Source: Devosia ginsengisoli (GTDB lineage Bacteria > Pseudomonadota > Alphaproteobacteria > Rhizobiales > Devosiaceae). From it: 64,000 nucleotides of DNA. A model generated the notes under the pieces. It saw only the letters and a program-made list of their open reading frames with translations. It made no database searches and was not told where the DNA came from. Shown here piece after piece: positions 28,130 through 37,923 of this stretch. The position numbers and the translations under genes are program-made. The stretch lies in contig NZ_JANQAJ010000011.1 of the NCBI RefSeq assembly GCF_024707105.1, forward strand, positions 569,488 to 633,487, in the 5' to 3' direction. Each line of letters starts with the position of its first letter. Position 1 is the stretch's first letter.

Positions 28130-28444
28130 CTAAGCCCCCACCTTCAGATCGAATACGATCAGCCCGTCCCGACCGCCCTCCAGCGCCGCCACCAGCCGGC
28201 TGCCGGCTGCCTTGTGGGCGGGATGCGGCAGGTAGCGGTCACGGGCGGCTTCATCGGCGAAATCCATGATGAAGCCATCGTTGAACCCCTGGCTGCGGCC
28301 TTCGGGCGAAATATTGGGGCCGAAATCGGCAGACAACAGCCCCTCGATCTGCCCCACCAATGCACCCAGCCCTGCATAGATTGCGGCGCGCTCATCGGCG
28401 CCGACATCGCTGCGAAACTTGACGAAGACGCAGTGGCGGATCAT
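28130..28444 (-). CDS. Dabb-family (stress-responsive A/B barrel) protein
   Basis: This is a 104-residue protein starting [29 protein letters not shown]. The alternating beta and helix pattern and [35 protein letters not shown] are characteristic of the Dabb ferredoxin-like fold. Its ATG overlaps the parC stop by four bases (ATGA), so it is probably translated from the parC mRNA. The longer ORF to 29308 is a parC shadow. Confidence 0.85.
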   Translation of the reverse strand: MIRHCVFVKFRSDVGADERAAIYAGLGALVGQIEGLLSADFGPNISPEGRSQGFNDGFIMDFADEAARDRYLPHPAHKAAGSRLVAALEGGRDGLIVFDLKVGA

Positions 28445-30712
28445 CCGACGAACCTGTTGTTCCGCGGGAAGCCGTTGGGCGGCTGGCGGCCGGCAGCGGC
28501 GCGGTCGCCAAGCCAGTCGGTCAGTTCCTCGGTGGGCTTGGTATAGGTGCGGCCGGACGAATCCATCCAGGTCAGGCCATCGGCAGCCCAGAAGGTCTTG
28601 AGGTCGGAAATGCCGCCATCCTTGTAGCGCTGCAGGCGCACGCCCTTGCCGCGGCTCATCTCGGCCAGTTGGGTCAGCGGGAAAACCAGCAGCTTGCGAT
28701 TCTGCCCGATGACGGCAACCCGATCGCCGGCCACGGGCACCAGCAAGGCCGCCTCGTCGGGCGCGCCAACATTGAGGATCTGCTTGCCCTTGCGGGTATT
28801 GGCGATCATCTCGTCCTCGCCGACGATGAAGCCATAGCCGGCCGACGAGGCGACGATGCGCTTCTGGCCGGGGCGATAGACGAAGAGGTCGACAATGTCC
28901 TGCCCCTCCTCGATATCGACCATGATGCGCACCGGCTCGCCCTGCCCGCGTCCGCCGGGCAGCTTGTCGCCGGCCAGCGTATAGACCTTGCCGCCGGTGG
29001 TGAGCATCAGCAGCTTGTCGGTCGTCTCGCATTTGATCGACAGCTTGAGCCGGTCGCCGGCCTTGAAGCCGCGCTCGTCGTTGACGTCGGTGGCATGGCC
29101 GCGCGGCGCGCGAATCCAGCCCTTTTCGGAGAGGATGACGGTGATCGGCTCGCGCTCGATAAAGGCCTCGGTGACTTCGGCCAGGTCGGTCGTGGGCGTA
29201 TCGCCCAGAATGGTGCGGCGAGCGCCCAGCGCATGCGGCGTGCCATCGGCATTCACCAGCGGATAGGCCTTCTTCAGCGCCTCGATTTCCTTGCTGATAT
29301 TGCCCCATTGCCGCTTGTCGGAGGCCAGCAGGGCTTCGAGATGCCCCTTTTCCTCGGTCAGGTCGGCATGTTCCTTGCGCAGCTCGATTTCCTCGAGCTT
29401 GCGCAGGGAGCGCAGACGCATGTTGAGGATGGCTTCGGCCTGCACATCGGTCAACTCGAACGTGCTCATCAGGCTCGCCTTGGCATCGTCCTCCTCGCGG
29501 ATGATGCGGATCACCTCGTCGAGGTTGAGATAGGCGATGATATAGCCGGCCAGCACTTCGAGCCGGTGGGCGATCTGTTCCAGCCGATGCGTGGAACGGC
29601 GAACCAGCACTTCCTTGCGGTGCTCCAGCCAGGCCTTGAGCACCTGCGGCAGGCCCATGACCTTGGGCACGGCGCCCCTGTCGAGCACGTTGAGATTGAG
29701 CGGGAAGCGGGTTTCGAGATCAGTGGTCTTGAACAGTTGCTCCATCAGGATCACCGCATCGACGGTGCGGGCACGCGGTTCGAGCACGAGGCGGATATCG
29801 TCCGAAGACTCGTCGCGCACGTCCTTGAGCAAGGGCAGCTTCTTGGCCAGCAGCAATTCGGCGATCTTTTCGACCAGCCGCGACTTCTGCACCCCATAGG
29901 GGATTTGAGTGACGACGATGAGATAGACGCCGCGGCCGGTCTCTTCCACTTCCCACTTGGCGCGCAGGCGGAACGAGCCGCGGCCAGTCTCGTAGGACTG
30001 GGCGATGGAAGACGGGGATCTCGACCAGAATGCCCCCGGTCGGGAAGTCCGGCCCCTTCACGAATTGAGTCAGGTCGTGGGCGGAAGCCTCTGGATTGAC
30101 ATTGATAAGATGGAGCGCCGCATCGCAAAGCTCGGTCACGTTATGGGGCGGAATCGACGTCGCCATGCCCACGGCAATGCCGGTCGAACCATTGGCGAGC
30201 AGGTTCGGGAAATTGGACGGTAGCACGACCGGCTCTTCGTCTTCGCCGTCATAGGTCGGCTTGAAGTCGATGGCATTCTCGGTGATGCCTTCGAGCAGGC
30301 GCATGGCCACGTCAGTCATGCGGCTTTCGGTGTAACGCATGGCCGCGGCGCTATCGCCGTCGATATTGCCGAAATTGCCCTGCCCGTCGACCAGCGGATA
30401 GCGCTGGGCAAAATCCTGCGCCAGACGCACCAAGGCGTCATAGATCGACTGGTCGCCATGCGGGTGGAACTTACCGATCACGTCGCCGACGATACGGGCG
30501 GATTTCTTGTAGCCCTCGTTCGGCGCGAGCTTGAGCAGGCGCATGGCGTGGATGATGCGGCGATGCACGGGCTTGAGCCCGTCACGCGCATCGGGCAGCG
30601 CCCGCTGGGTGATGGTGGAGAGGGCGTAGGAAAGGTACCGCTCCTCAAGCGCCTGCTTGAGATCGACGACACGCTGGTCGTCGGCAGGCGGAAGGGTATC
30701 GGCGTCGGACAT
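28441..30712 (-). CDS. parC: DNA topoisomerase IV subunit A (ParC), frameshifted
   Basis: The first part (from ATG 30712) has the type IIA topoisomerase segments [46 protein letters not shown] and [22 protein letters not shown] with the catalytic tyrosine. It leaves frame after GGILVEIP. The second frame carries the rest to TGA 28441, including the C-terminal beta-propeller. Removing one G from the run 30014-30017 gives [18 protein letters not shown] and 756 residues, the expected length. Because this subunit is normally essential, a sequencing insertion is the best explanation. Confidence 0.93.
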
Positions 30713-30902
30713 GGGCAGAAATTCCGGGGGAACGAATCAGGAAAGCAGTATAACGGTCGGGACCGGATTTGTGTGCAAACACGCGGTTTTGCACGGGTTA
30801 TGACGCTCCTCCACTGCGTTACCCATTGTAGGGACGGCCGACATTTTGATCCTTCGATCCATCAAAGTATATTGCATGGCTTAAGAGCAGAATTCCCACC
30901 AG

Positions 30903-31361
30903 GTGACCATCGGCATGAAGACGTCCCCCTCCGCCCCAAATGACGCTGCCCGCCAGGCATGGCGCCTGATGTTCGACATTCTGATGCAGACCAATGCCGG
31001 CCGTCAGGAAAGCCTCGGCCGGCGCAACCTGACGCCCAACGACTCACGGGCCCTCTACACGCTGAATCGCAAGGAGGGAAAGGCCATCGGGGCGCTGGCG
31101 CGGCTCTGGGGCTGCGACCCGTCGACGGCAACCTGGGTAGTGGATCGGCTGGAAAAAGCCGGACTTGCCGAACGCCGGCCGTCGCCAAGCGACCGGCGCG
31201 TCAAGCTGGTGGCGCTGACCGCGCAGGGTGAGACCACCATGCGCGACCTGCTCGCCGAATTCCACGAACCACCGGAAATGCTGAACAATCTCACGGCCCA
31301 GGAACTGGAAACCTTCCAGGCGCTGCTGGCAAAAATGGCCAGGGCTCCCGTCGATAATTAA
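30903..31361 (+). CDS. MarR-family transcriptional regulator
   Basis: This is a 152-residue winged-helix regulator. The HTH and wing read IGALARLWGCDPSTATWVVDRLEKAGLAERRPSPSDRRVKLVALTAQG, classic MarR. The start may be GTG 30903 or ATG 30915 (MKTSPSAPNDAARQAW). It is followed 72 bases downstream by a small membrane protein gene in the same direction, its probable partner. The ligand is unknown. Confidence 0.85.
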   Translation: MTIGMKTSPSAPNDAARQAWRLMFDILMQTNAGRQESLGRRNLTPNDSRALYTLNRKEGKAIGALARLWGCDPSTATWVVDRLEKAGLAERRPSPSDRRVKLVALTAQGETTMRDLLAEFHEPPEMLNNLTAQELETFQALLAKMARAPVDN

Positions 31362-31433
31362 TTTGATTACTCCAATATATTGACCCATCTAACTGATCGA
31401 CGTAGGATCGGCAGCGATCGAACGGAGGTTTTG

Positions 31434-31847
31434 ATGGACACTCTCATGATCGTCGTGATCGCGATTCACGCCAGTTCCGGCGTGTTCTGGGCCGGCTCCA
31501 CCGCGACCCTGGCCAATCTCGGCCTGAATGCCGGCACCTCGGCCGAGCGGCTTTTTCCATTTCAGATGGGTTCGGCGGGGCTGACGGTCCTGACCGGTCT
31601 GGCGCTCTGGGCCTATTGGCGCGGTGGCGCCCTGGGCACATCGGAATTGATCCTGCTGTTCGGAATTCTCGCCGCCTTCGTGGCCGGCGCCGTGCAGGGC
31701 AGCATTGTCGGGCCGGCGCGCCGCGCGCTTTCCGGCGCCAGGGATGCGGAAAGCGCTCTGCACCAGCGGATCGCCGGCGCTCATCGCGTAGCGGCCGGAC
31801 TGCTGACGATCACGGTCATAACCATGGTCGTGTCACGCTTCTTCTGA
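31434..31847 (+). CDS. Small membrane protein downstream of MarR gene
   Basis: This is a 137-residue protein with four hydrophobic helices (MIVVIAIHASSGVFWAGSTATL, LTVLTGLALWAYWRGG, LILLFGILAAFVAGAVQGSIVG, VAAGLLTITVITMVVSRFF). A conserved-looking H-A/S-S-G-x-F-W-A-G segment lies in the first helix. GGAGG at 31424 supports ATG 31434. The family is not recognised; a haem or copper-type membrane protein is possible but not shown. Confidence 0.7.
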   Translation: MDTLMIVVIAIHASSGVFWAGSTATLANLGLNAGTSAERLFPFQMGSAGLTVLTGLALWAYWRGGALGTSELILLFGILAAFVAGAVQGSIVGPARRALSGARDAESALHQRIAGAHRVAAGLLTITVITMVVSRFF

Positions 31848-31954
31848 CGATCGGGGTCCCGCGGAGCGTTGCGAGACAAGGCCTAAAAACTCTTCATCGA
31901 CAGAGCATCATCGCCTATGGTTGCGCATATTGTTGTCCAAGCCATTGCCGAATC

Positions 31955-33549
31955 TTGTCTAAATTCTCCCACTCCGCCGCCATTGCCGGCGCCCTGCTCG
32001 CTTTCGCTGCCATGCCGACCTGCGGGCAGGAATTGTGGTATCCCAATGTCATCCTCAAGGGCGGCCTGACCGACGGCGAGGCTGAGGGCAAGGTCGGCAT
32101 TGTCCTGCCGCTGGCACAGAATCAGGACACGCTATTCCTCGGACAGGTCGAAGCTGGTCGCTCGGGCGATGGACAATTCGCCGGGGAATCGGACTGGGCA
32201 TCCGCCACATGCTCGACTCAGAGTGGAATTTGGGCGTCTATTCGATGCTCGACGTGGCGGAGAGCGCCAATGGCGCTCAATTCACCCGCCTGACGCTGGG
32301 CGCCGAGGCCCTGGGGGAAGACTTCGACATCAGGGCCAATGCCTATCTGGGCCTGGGCGCCGCCGCAGTTGAACTGCCCCATCTCCTGACGGCGTCGATC
32401 AGCGGTTCGCACATTGTCCTTACCCCGACGATCGAGGAAATGCTGCAGGGGTTCGATGCGGAACTGGGCTGGCGCGTGCCGGTCTTCGACAGCGACTCGG
32501 GCAGCCAGATCAGGGCTTATGCCGGCGGGTATCACCTCGCCTCGCCCAGCCAGGCGCGCAATGGCGGCCATCTGCGCCTTGAACTCACGACGACGGAAAT
32601 TGCCAGTCTGGGTGGAGCGCAATTGGGCCTTGGCGGCGGCCTCGGGCAGGACAATGTCATGGGCACGAGCGCGTTTGCCAGCGTCAGCCTGCGCGTGCCG
32701 CTGGGAGGCGCGGGCCAGTCCGCCGGCGGCGGAAACAGCCAGTACCAGCGCATGACGACACCCTTCTCCCGGGCGGAGGACATTGCGGTAACCCAGGTCT
32801 CCGGCCCGTCGGAAATAGCCCAAACGGCCAGCGGGCAAGCCGTGACCGTATTGAGCGACACCGCATTTGGCGGCGGAGACCTGCAGAACCAGTTGATCGC
32901 TGCGGGCACGAACAGCACCGTCGTCTTTGTGGGCGACTTCACCACCTCGGCGCCGCTGCAATTGCAGCAGGGCCAGACGGTGCAGGGCGCAGGAGCCATG
33001 GAGGTCCGGACCGCGTCCGGAAAACGGCTCTCGGTGTCGCTGCCCGGCGCCAGCGTTACCGGCAACTTCGCCGGGAATCTGGGTCGCTTTGAAATGGCCG
33101 ATGACAGCACGCTCAAGGGCATGACGGTCGGTGGCACCGGCACCGCCTTCGGCTCAAACCCCATTGGCATCTACGCGAATAATGTGTCCAATGCCGCCAT
33201 CATCGACAATATCGTCAGCATGACATCGACCGAGGGCACGGCATTTGGTATCCGCGTTCAAGGAAGTACCAATGTACTCGTCGATGGCAATGTGGTGACA
33301 GCCACTCATCCGACGGCCAACGCGGTCGGCATACAGCTGGTCGGCGGTTCCGCGCGCATTTCCAACAATGTCGCCACGGCCAATGGCGGGTCCAATAGCT
33401 ATGCCTACTTCCTGGTCGATGACGCCGGCATCGCCCCCATGGTCCTGGCGGGCTCCACCGGCAACGCCAATCTCGGCGGCACCTGCATAGTGAATACCGG
33501 AACCGTTCATGGCGTCATCGAAATGGTCGATGGCACCTCTTGCCCCTAG
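31955..33549 (+). CDS. Inverse-autotransporter-like surface protein (beta-barrel plus beta-helix), frameshifted
   Basis: The start is probably TTG 31955, giving a signal peptide (SKFSHSAAIAGALLAFAAMPTCG). The N-terminal part (LWYPNVILKGGLTDGEAEGKVGIVLPL, then GIGLGIRHMLDSEWNLGVYSMLD and LTLGAEALGEDFDIRANAYLGLG) resembles the beta-domain of intimin/invasin-type inverse autotransporters. From about residue 230 the sequence becomes a right-handed beta-helix with NNVSNAAIIDNIVS-like rungs. One extra G in the run 32183-32186 joins the frames and yields 531 residues. No Ig-like repeats are seen. The order barrel-first, passenger-last fits secretion type Ve. Confidence 0.7.
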
Positions 33550-33557
33550 GGAGCGCC

Positions 33558-34262
33558 CTAAACCCGCGTCAAAATCTCGATCAGCGGTTCCCGCGTCGGG
33601 GGCGGAGCGATCTGCCGGGCGGACCAGAGGTGCATGGCGAGGAAATGGCTCGTGAGGCGGAGGGCATTGCCTATGTCGTCTGGCGACGCATTGCCGCGGG
33701 CTGAGAGAAAGCTCGGCAGCGGCAGCAGGCGGTCCAGATAGGGCTGCGCCGCCGCACGGGACACCGCCCTGCCCGATTTGGGCGAGACATGCGTCAGATC
33801 GTCGGTCGTGCCAGTGACGGCACAATTGGCAAGGTCCAGGCCGAAACCGAGATCCTCCAGCAAGGCCAGTTCGAACCGGGCCAGGTCGGCGCCGTCGGGC
33901 GGGCTCTCGATCAGGCGCAGGGCCATGCCGAGCAGGCGATCATGCGGATCGCGCTCGGGCAGCAGGCGCAGATGCTCGCAGACGAGCTGGCTGAGATAGA
34001 GGCGGGTGCGGTCGGCGATGAGATCGGCGGCGCGGGCCTGCATCAGTTCGACGGTGAAGGTGCCGAGATGGTCTTCGAGGCGCGCGCGCCAGGTGAGCTG
34101 GACGGTATTGCCGGGCTGGAGGACAGCAGCGAGCCTGGTCGAGCGCCCGCCCCTGACGAGGCCGAGATGGCGGCCACGGCCGGCCACCATGGCTTCGGCA
34201 ATGACGCTGCTCTCGCCATGGCGGCGCACGCCGATCAGCAGGGCTTCACCGGTCCATTCCAT
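33558..34262 (-). CDS. recO: DNA repair protein RecO
   Basis: This 234-residue protein helps load RecA on single-stranded DNA with RecR. N-terminal MEWTGEALLIGVRRHGESSVIAEAMVAGRGRHLGLVRGGRSTR is the usual OB-fold start, and FELALLEDLGFGLDLANCAVTGTTDDLTHVSPKSGRAVS matches the alphaproteobacterial C-terminal half. It follows era at a distance of 28 bases, in the conserved lepB-rnc-era-recO order. Confidence 0.93.
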   Translation of the reverse strand: MEWTGEALLIGVRRHGESSVIAEAMVAGRGRHLGLVRGGRSTRLAAVLQPGNTVQLTWRARLEDHLGTFTVELMQARAADLIADRTRLYLSQLVCEHLRLLPERDPHDRLLGMALRLIESPPDGADLARFELALLEDLGFGLDLANCAVTGTTDDLTHVSPKSGRAVSRAAAQPYLDRLLPLPSFLSARGNASPDDIGNALRLTSHFLAMHLWSARQIAPPPTREPLIEILTRV

Positions 34263-34290
34263 CTATGGGGTTTGGCGCATGCGTAGCGCG

Positions 34291-35214
34291 CTAATTCTTT
34301 CCATGCGGGTATTCCAACCCCATCTCGCGATAGCGCTCGGGGTCGTCACCCCACTTCTCGCGGACCTTCACGAACAGGAACAGGTGGATCGGCACCTCAT
34401 ACATGGCCATCAGTTCCTTGCGCGATTCCGCGCCGATGGCCTTGATGGTCTGCCCGCCGGCACCGAGCACGATCTTCTTGTGGCTCTCGCGCGACAGATA
34501 GATCACCTGGTCGATCTTGTAGGAGCCGTCCTTCTGGATCTTGAAGCTCTCGGTCTCGACCGTGGAATTGTAGGGAATTTCGTCATGCACGCGCAGGAAC
34601 AGCTTTTCGCGCGTGATCTCGGCCGCGGTGATCGCCATCGTCAGGTCGGTCAGGTGGTCTTCGGGAAAATGCCACGGCCCGGGCGGGATATGCTTGACGC
34701 ACCAATCCATGAAATCCTGCACGCCATAGCCCTTGAGCGCCGAAATCATGAAGGTGGCCTCAAAGCGCAGCTTGGCATTGATGGCTTCGGAGAGCTTGAG
34801 CAGTTCCTCATTCTTGACCGTGTCGATCTTGTTGAGGATCAGGATACGCGGGTGATTGACGTTCTCGAGACCCTCGATCAGCTTTTCAAGCTCGGGCGTC
34901 AGGCCCCGGTCGACATCGACGATCAGGGCGACGATATCGGCATCCCCTGCCCCGCCCCAGGCGCTATCGACCATGGCGCGGTCGAGCCGGCGCTTGGGTG
35001 CGAAAATGCCCGGTGTGTCGATGAAGACCAGTTGCGCCTTGTCGAGCGTGACGACACCCCGCACCTGGCTGCGGGTGGTCTGCGCCTTGTGGGTGACGAT
35101 GGAAACTTTCGTGCCCACCAGCGAGTTCAGCAAAGTCGATTTGCCGGCATTGGGCGCACCCACCAAGGCGATGAAGCCGCAGGAGGTGTCGGAGAGTTCT
35201 TCGGGCGTATTCAT
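34291..35214 (-). CDS. era: GTPase Era
   Basis: This is a 307-residue ribosome-assembly GTPase. Switch and nucleotide motifs are intact: GAPNAGKST (G1) near residue 20, DTPGI (G3) and NKID (G4). The C-terminal KH domain includes REKLFLRVHDEIPYNSTVETESF and SRESHKKIVLGAGGQTIKAIG. The ATG at 35214 overlaps the rnc stop (ATGA). Confidence 0.97.
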   Translation of the reverse strand: MNTPEELSDTSCGFIALVGAPNAGKSTLLNSLVGTKVSIVTHKAQTTRSQVRGVVTLDKAQLVFIDTPGIFAPKRRLDRAMVDSAWGGAGDADIVALIVDVDRGLTPELEKLIEGLENVNHPRILILNKIDTVKNEELLKLSEAINAKLRFEATFMISALKGYGVQDFMDWCVKHIPPGPWHFPEDHLTDLTMAITAAEITREKLFLRVHDEIPYNSTVETESFKIQKDGSYKIDQVIYLSRESHKKIVLGAGGQTIKAIGAESRKELMAMYEVPIHLFLFVKVREKWGDDPERYREMGLEYPHGKN

Positions 35215-35921
35215 CTTGATGCTTCCTTCCACACCTTGTGGGCGATGAGGAACAGTTCGGCGGCCTTGTGTTCGGCGATCTTCTTGGAAGGGCCGGTAGC
35301 GCTCAAACTATCATAGTCGCCAAGGGTGATTGATATGGTGAATTCGGGGGCGTGGTCGGGGCCGCGCCGGTCGGTCTGGGTATAGGTGGGCGGCTCGAGC
35401 CCGCGGGCCTGCGCCCATTCCTGCAATGTGGTCTTGGCATCGGCCTTGTTGGCCGAGCCGTCGGCCAGGAATTCCTCGAACATGCGCTCGACGAATTCAT
35501 AGGCCTTGCCCATGCCGCCGTCGCAATAGATGGCGCCGATGACGGCCTCGGTGACGTCGCCCAGAATGGCTTCCTTCTCCGCGCCCCCGGTGCGGGCTTC
35601 GCTCTCGCCAAGATGGAGTTCCGAGCCAAGGTCCAGCGTGCGGGCGATGACGGCGCAGGTTTCCTTGCGCACCAGCGAGTTGAGCGTACGGCTCAATTCG
35701 CCCTCATTGGCCTTGGGATAGCGGCGATAGAGCATGTCGGCCACGACGAGGCCGAGCACGCGGTCGCCGAGGAATTCGAGGCGCTGGTAGGAGCGCTCGA
35801 TGCGTTTGGCCGGCGAGACGGCGCTGGAATGGGTGAGCGCGCGGTTCAGCAGGTCCGGATCGGCAAAGCGGTAGCCGAGCCGGAACTGCAGCTTGTCATG
35901 ATTGCGCGCACCGCGGCTCAT
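35211..35921 (-). CDS. rnc: Ribonuclease III
   Basis: This 236-residue enzyme cleaves double-stranded RNA such as rRNA precursors. The catalytic signature reads RLEFLGDRVLGL, with the more usual Ser replaced by Arg but the acidic residues kept. A second acidic region reads EAILGDVTEAVIGAIYCDGG. A C-terminal dsRNA-binding domain follows (DAKTTLQEWAQARG ... GPSKKIAEHKAAELFL). Start ATG 35921 overlaps the lepB stop by four bases. Confidence 0.96.
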   Translation of the reverse strand: MSRGARNHDKLQFRLGYRFADPDLLNRALTHSSAVSPAKRIERSYQRLEFLGDRVLGLVVADMLYRRYPKANEGELSRTLNSLVRKETCAVIARTLDLGSELHLGESEARTGGAEKEAILGDVTEAVIGAIYCDGGMGKAYEFVERMFEEFLADGSANKADAKTTLQEWAQARGLEPPTYTQTDRRGPDHAPEFTISITLGDYDSLSATGPSKKIAEHKAAELFLIAHKVWKEASR

Positions 35922-36721
35922 AGAGGCTGGTGATCGACGCCCTGGAACATGCGGTCCCAGCGGACATTGGCCGGCCACTGCCAGAGCTGCCAGGGCGGAA
36001 TATTGTCCTTGATGGAGAAGAACCGCGCCTCGGCCTTGGCGATGAGGTTCACCGCCGGCACATAGCCAACCTGGCTCAGCACGCGGCTATCGGCCGAACG
36101 GTCGCGATTGTCGCCCATCATGAAATAATGGCCAGCGGGCACGACATATTCCGACGTATTGTCGAGCGGCGCATTATCCGAGATTTCCTGGATGATGTGG
36201 GTCGTGCCCTCGGGGAAAGTCTCGCGATAGAGGATGACCTCGCGGGTATCGCCATTGCTGTCGGTATCCTGCGCCGTGCCGATCTGCTCGCGCTCGACCA
36301 TGGTGCCGTTGATATAGAGGCGCCCTTCCCTGACCTGGATCGTATCGCCCGGCAGGCCGACCACGCGCTTGATATATTCGATATTCTGCGGCACCGGCCG
36401 GAATACGGCGATATCGCCGCGATTGGGCTCGCGGCCGAAGATGCGGTTGTTGATCGGCAGCTCGAAATCGAGCAGCGCGAAATCGCCGTAGCGGCCGAGC
36501 GAGAAGGAATGCTTGCCATAGCCCCAGACGAATTTGTTGGCGACGAAATAGTCGCCGATCATCAGCGTCTGCTGCATGGAGGCCGTGGGAATGGAGAAGG
36601 GCTGGTAGAGGAACGAGCGCAGCACGATGGCGATCAGCAAGGCCTCGACCACGACGACGATGGTTTCCCACCACTCGTTGGCCGCTGATTTCTTGATGGA
36701 CTTGTCGGCGGGCTGGCTCAT
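35918..36721 (-). CDS. lepB: Signal peptidase I
   Basis: This is a 267-residue membrane protease that removes signal peptides. After one N-terminal helix (IVVVVEALLIAIVLRSFLY) comes the catalytic serine in PTASMQQTLMIGD (Ser48). The catalytic lysine is in YIKRVVGLPGD (Lys118). The conserved box MMGDNRDRSADSR is present. The start is at 36721, with acpS 30 bases upstream in the same direction. Confidence 0.96.
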   Translation of the reverse strand: MSQPADKSIKKSAANEWWETIVVVVEALLIAIVLRSFLYQPFSIPTASMQQTLMIGDYFVANKFVWGYGKHSFSLGRYGDFALLDFELPINNRIFGREPNRGDIAVFRPVPQNIEYIKRVVGLPGDTIQVREGRLYINGTMVEREQIGTAQDTDSNGDTREVILYRETFPEGTTHIIQEISDNAPLDNTSEYVVPAGHYFMMGDNRDRSADSRVLSQVGYVPAVNLIAKAEARFFSIKDNIPPWQLWQWPANVRWDRMFQGVDHQPL

Positions 36722-36751
36722 GGAATTCCCCGGAAAGACGGTGTCGAAGCG

Positions 36752-37180
36752 TTAGGCGTTTGAACTCGCCGGGTCAACTTCATTGGCCGGCAGCGCTTCG
36801 ATGATGACGAAGGCCTGGGCGAGCCCGGCATCGTCGGTGATGGTCAGGTGGATGTGGGGCACGTGCCCCGGGGGCACAAGACGGGCCAGCGCTTTTGCCG
36901 CGCCATTGGTCAACTGCATGGTCGGCTTGCCCGAAGGCAGGTTCACCACGCCCATGTCGCGCCAGTAGACGCCCCAGGAAATGCCGGTACCCAAAGCCTT
37001 GGAACAGGCCTCCTTGGCGGCGAAGCGCTTGGCATAGGAGGCGGCGCGCTGCGCGCGGCGATCGGATTTGCGGCGCTCGATCTCGGTGAAGCAGCGATTG
37101 GTGAACCGCTCGCCGTAGCGCTCCAGGGTGCTGGCCACGCGGTCGATCTGGATGAGGTCGGAGCCGAGGCCGATGATCAT
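36752..37180 (-). CDS. acpS: Holo-ACP synthase
   Basis: This 142-residue enzyme transfers the 4-phosphopantetheine arm from CoA to acyl carrier protein. Motifs [12 protein letters not shown] at the start and [15 protein letters not shown] in the middle supply the Mg-binding Asp and Glu. Start ATG 37180. The longer ORF to 37543 crosses a repeat and is rejected. The usual neighbour pdxJ, expected between pyrE and acpS, is absent; a palindromic repeat takes its place. Confidence 0.95.
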   Translation of the reverse strand: MIIGLGSDLIQIDRVASTLERYGERFTNRCFTEIERRKSDRRAQRAASYAKRFAAKEACSKALGTGISWGVYWRDMGVVNLPSGKPTMQLTNGAAKALARLVPPGHVPHIHLTITDDAGLAQAFVIIEALPANEVDPASSNA

Positions 37181-37201
37181 GGGGAGGCTCCGTTTTTGAG
37201 G

Positions 37202-37322
37202 GGATACCCCTCCTAGCCTCCCCCTGACAGGGGGAGGAACTGCACAGAGTTTGGGGCATAATCTTGCCAAACCCACCGGCCGTACTCCTCCCCTATCAGG
37301 GGGAGGCTGGGTGGGGGTATCC
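37202..37322. repeat. Family B palindromic repeat between acpS and pyrE
   Basis: Outer arms ggatacccc (37202) and ggggtatcc (to 37322) enclose two internal hairpins with cctccccctgacaggggg-type arms. It has no ORF and fills the short gap between pyrE and acpS. It is distinct in sequence from family A. Confidence 0.8.
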
Positions 37323-37332
37323 GCAGAAAAAC

Positions 37333-37923
37333 TCACTTCACCCCCTGAATGCCGCGGCTGCCCGGCTTCACGGCCGGGATGGCGGCCAGTTCGGGTGGCA
37401 ACTGGTCGGCGGGATAGGCCGGCACCTTGTATTCGATCAGGCTCACCAGCGGCACGCCGACATCGGCTTCGCCGCCCGAGCGGTCGATGAGGCAGGCGGC
37501 GGCCACGACATTGGCGCCGATACCGCACAAGGCCTCGACGCATTCGCGAATGGAAAGGCCGGTCGAGACGATATCTTCGACCACCACAACCTGGTCGTCG
37601 GCCGATATCTCGAAGCCGCGGCGCAGTTCGAACTTGCCATCGACGCGCTCGGTATAGAGCGCCGGAACGCCAAGCTGGCGGGCGGTTTCATAGCCGGGGA
37701 TGATGCCGCCGATGGCGGGCGAGACGACCTTGGTGACGCCGGGCACTTCGGCGCGGATGCGGTCGGCCAGCGCCTTGCACAGCTTTTCGGTCTGCGCAGC
37801 ATACTGGAACACCCTGGCCTTCTGCAGGAAGACCGGCGAACGCAGGCCGGATGACAGGATGAAGTGGCCTTCGAGCATGGCGCCGCATTCGCGGAAAATG
37901 GTCAGCACTTCATCTTTCGTCAT
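37333..37923 (-). CDS. pyrE: Orotate phosphoribosyltransferase
   Basis: This 196-residue enzyme makes orotidine-5-phosphate in pyrimidine synthesis. The PRPP-binding signature [14 protein letters not shown] is intact, and [18 protein letters not shown] matches the N-terminal hood. ATG 37923 lies inside the end of rsh, an overlap of 14 bases, so translation is coupled. It is followed by repeat B, then acpS. Confidence 0.95.
   Translation of the reverse strand: MTKDEVLTIFRECGAMLEGHFILSSGLRSPVFLQKARVFQYAAQTEKLCKALADRIRAEVPGVTKVVSPAIGGIIPGYETARQLGVPALYTERVDGKFELRRGFEISADDQVVVVEDIVSTGLSIRECVEALCGIGANVVAAACLIDRSGGEADVGVPLVSLIEYKVPAYPADQLPPELAAIPAVKPGSRGIQGVK

Noticed and set aside
28130-29308. 392-residue ORF spanning the Dabb gene and parC
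   Set aside because: Only the last 104 codons match a real protein; the rest is a parC shadow.
30005-30020. Programmed frameshift in parC
   Set aside because: There is no slippery heptamer plus structure, and a plain extra G in a G run explains it; other genes show similar indels.
36752-37543. Extended acpS start at 37543
   Set aside because: The extra 121 codons cross repeat B and the end of pyrE; ATG 37180 gives the normal length.
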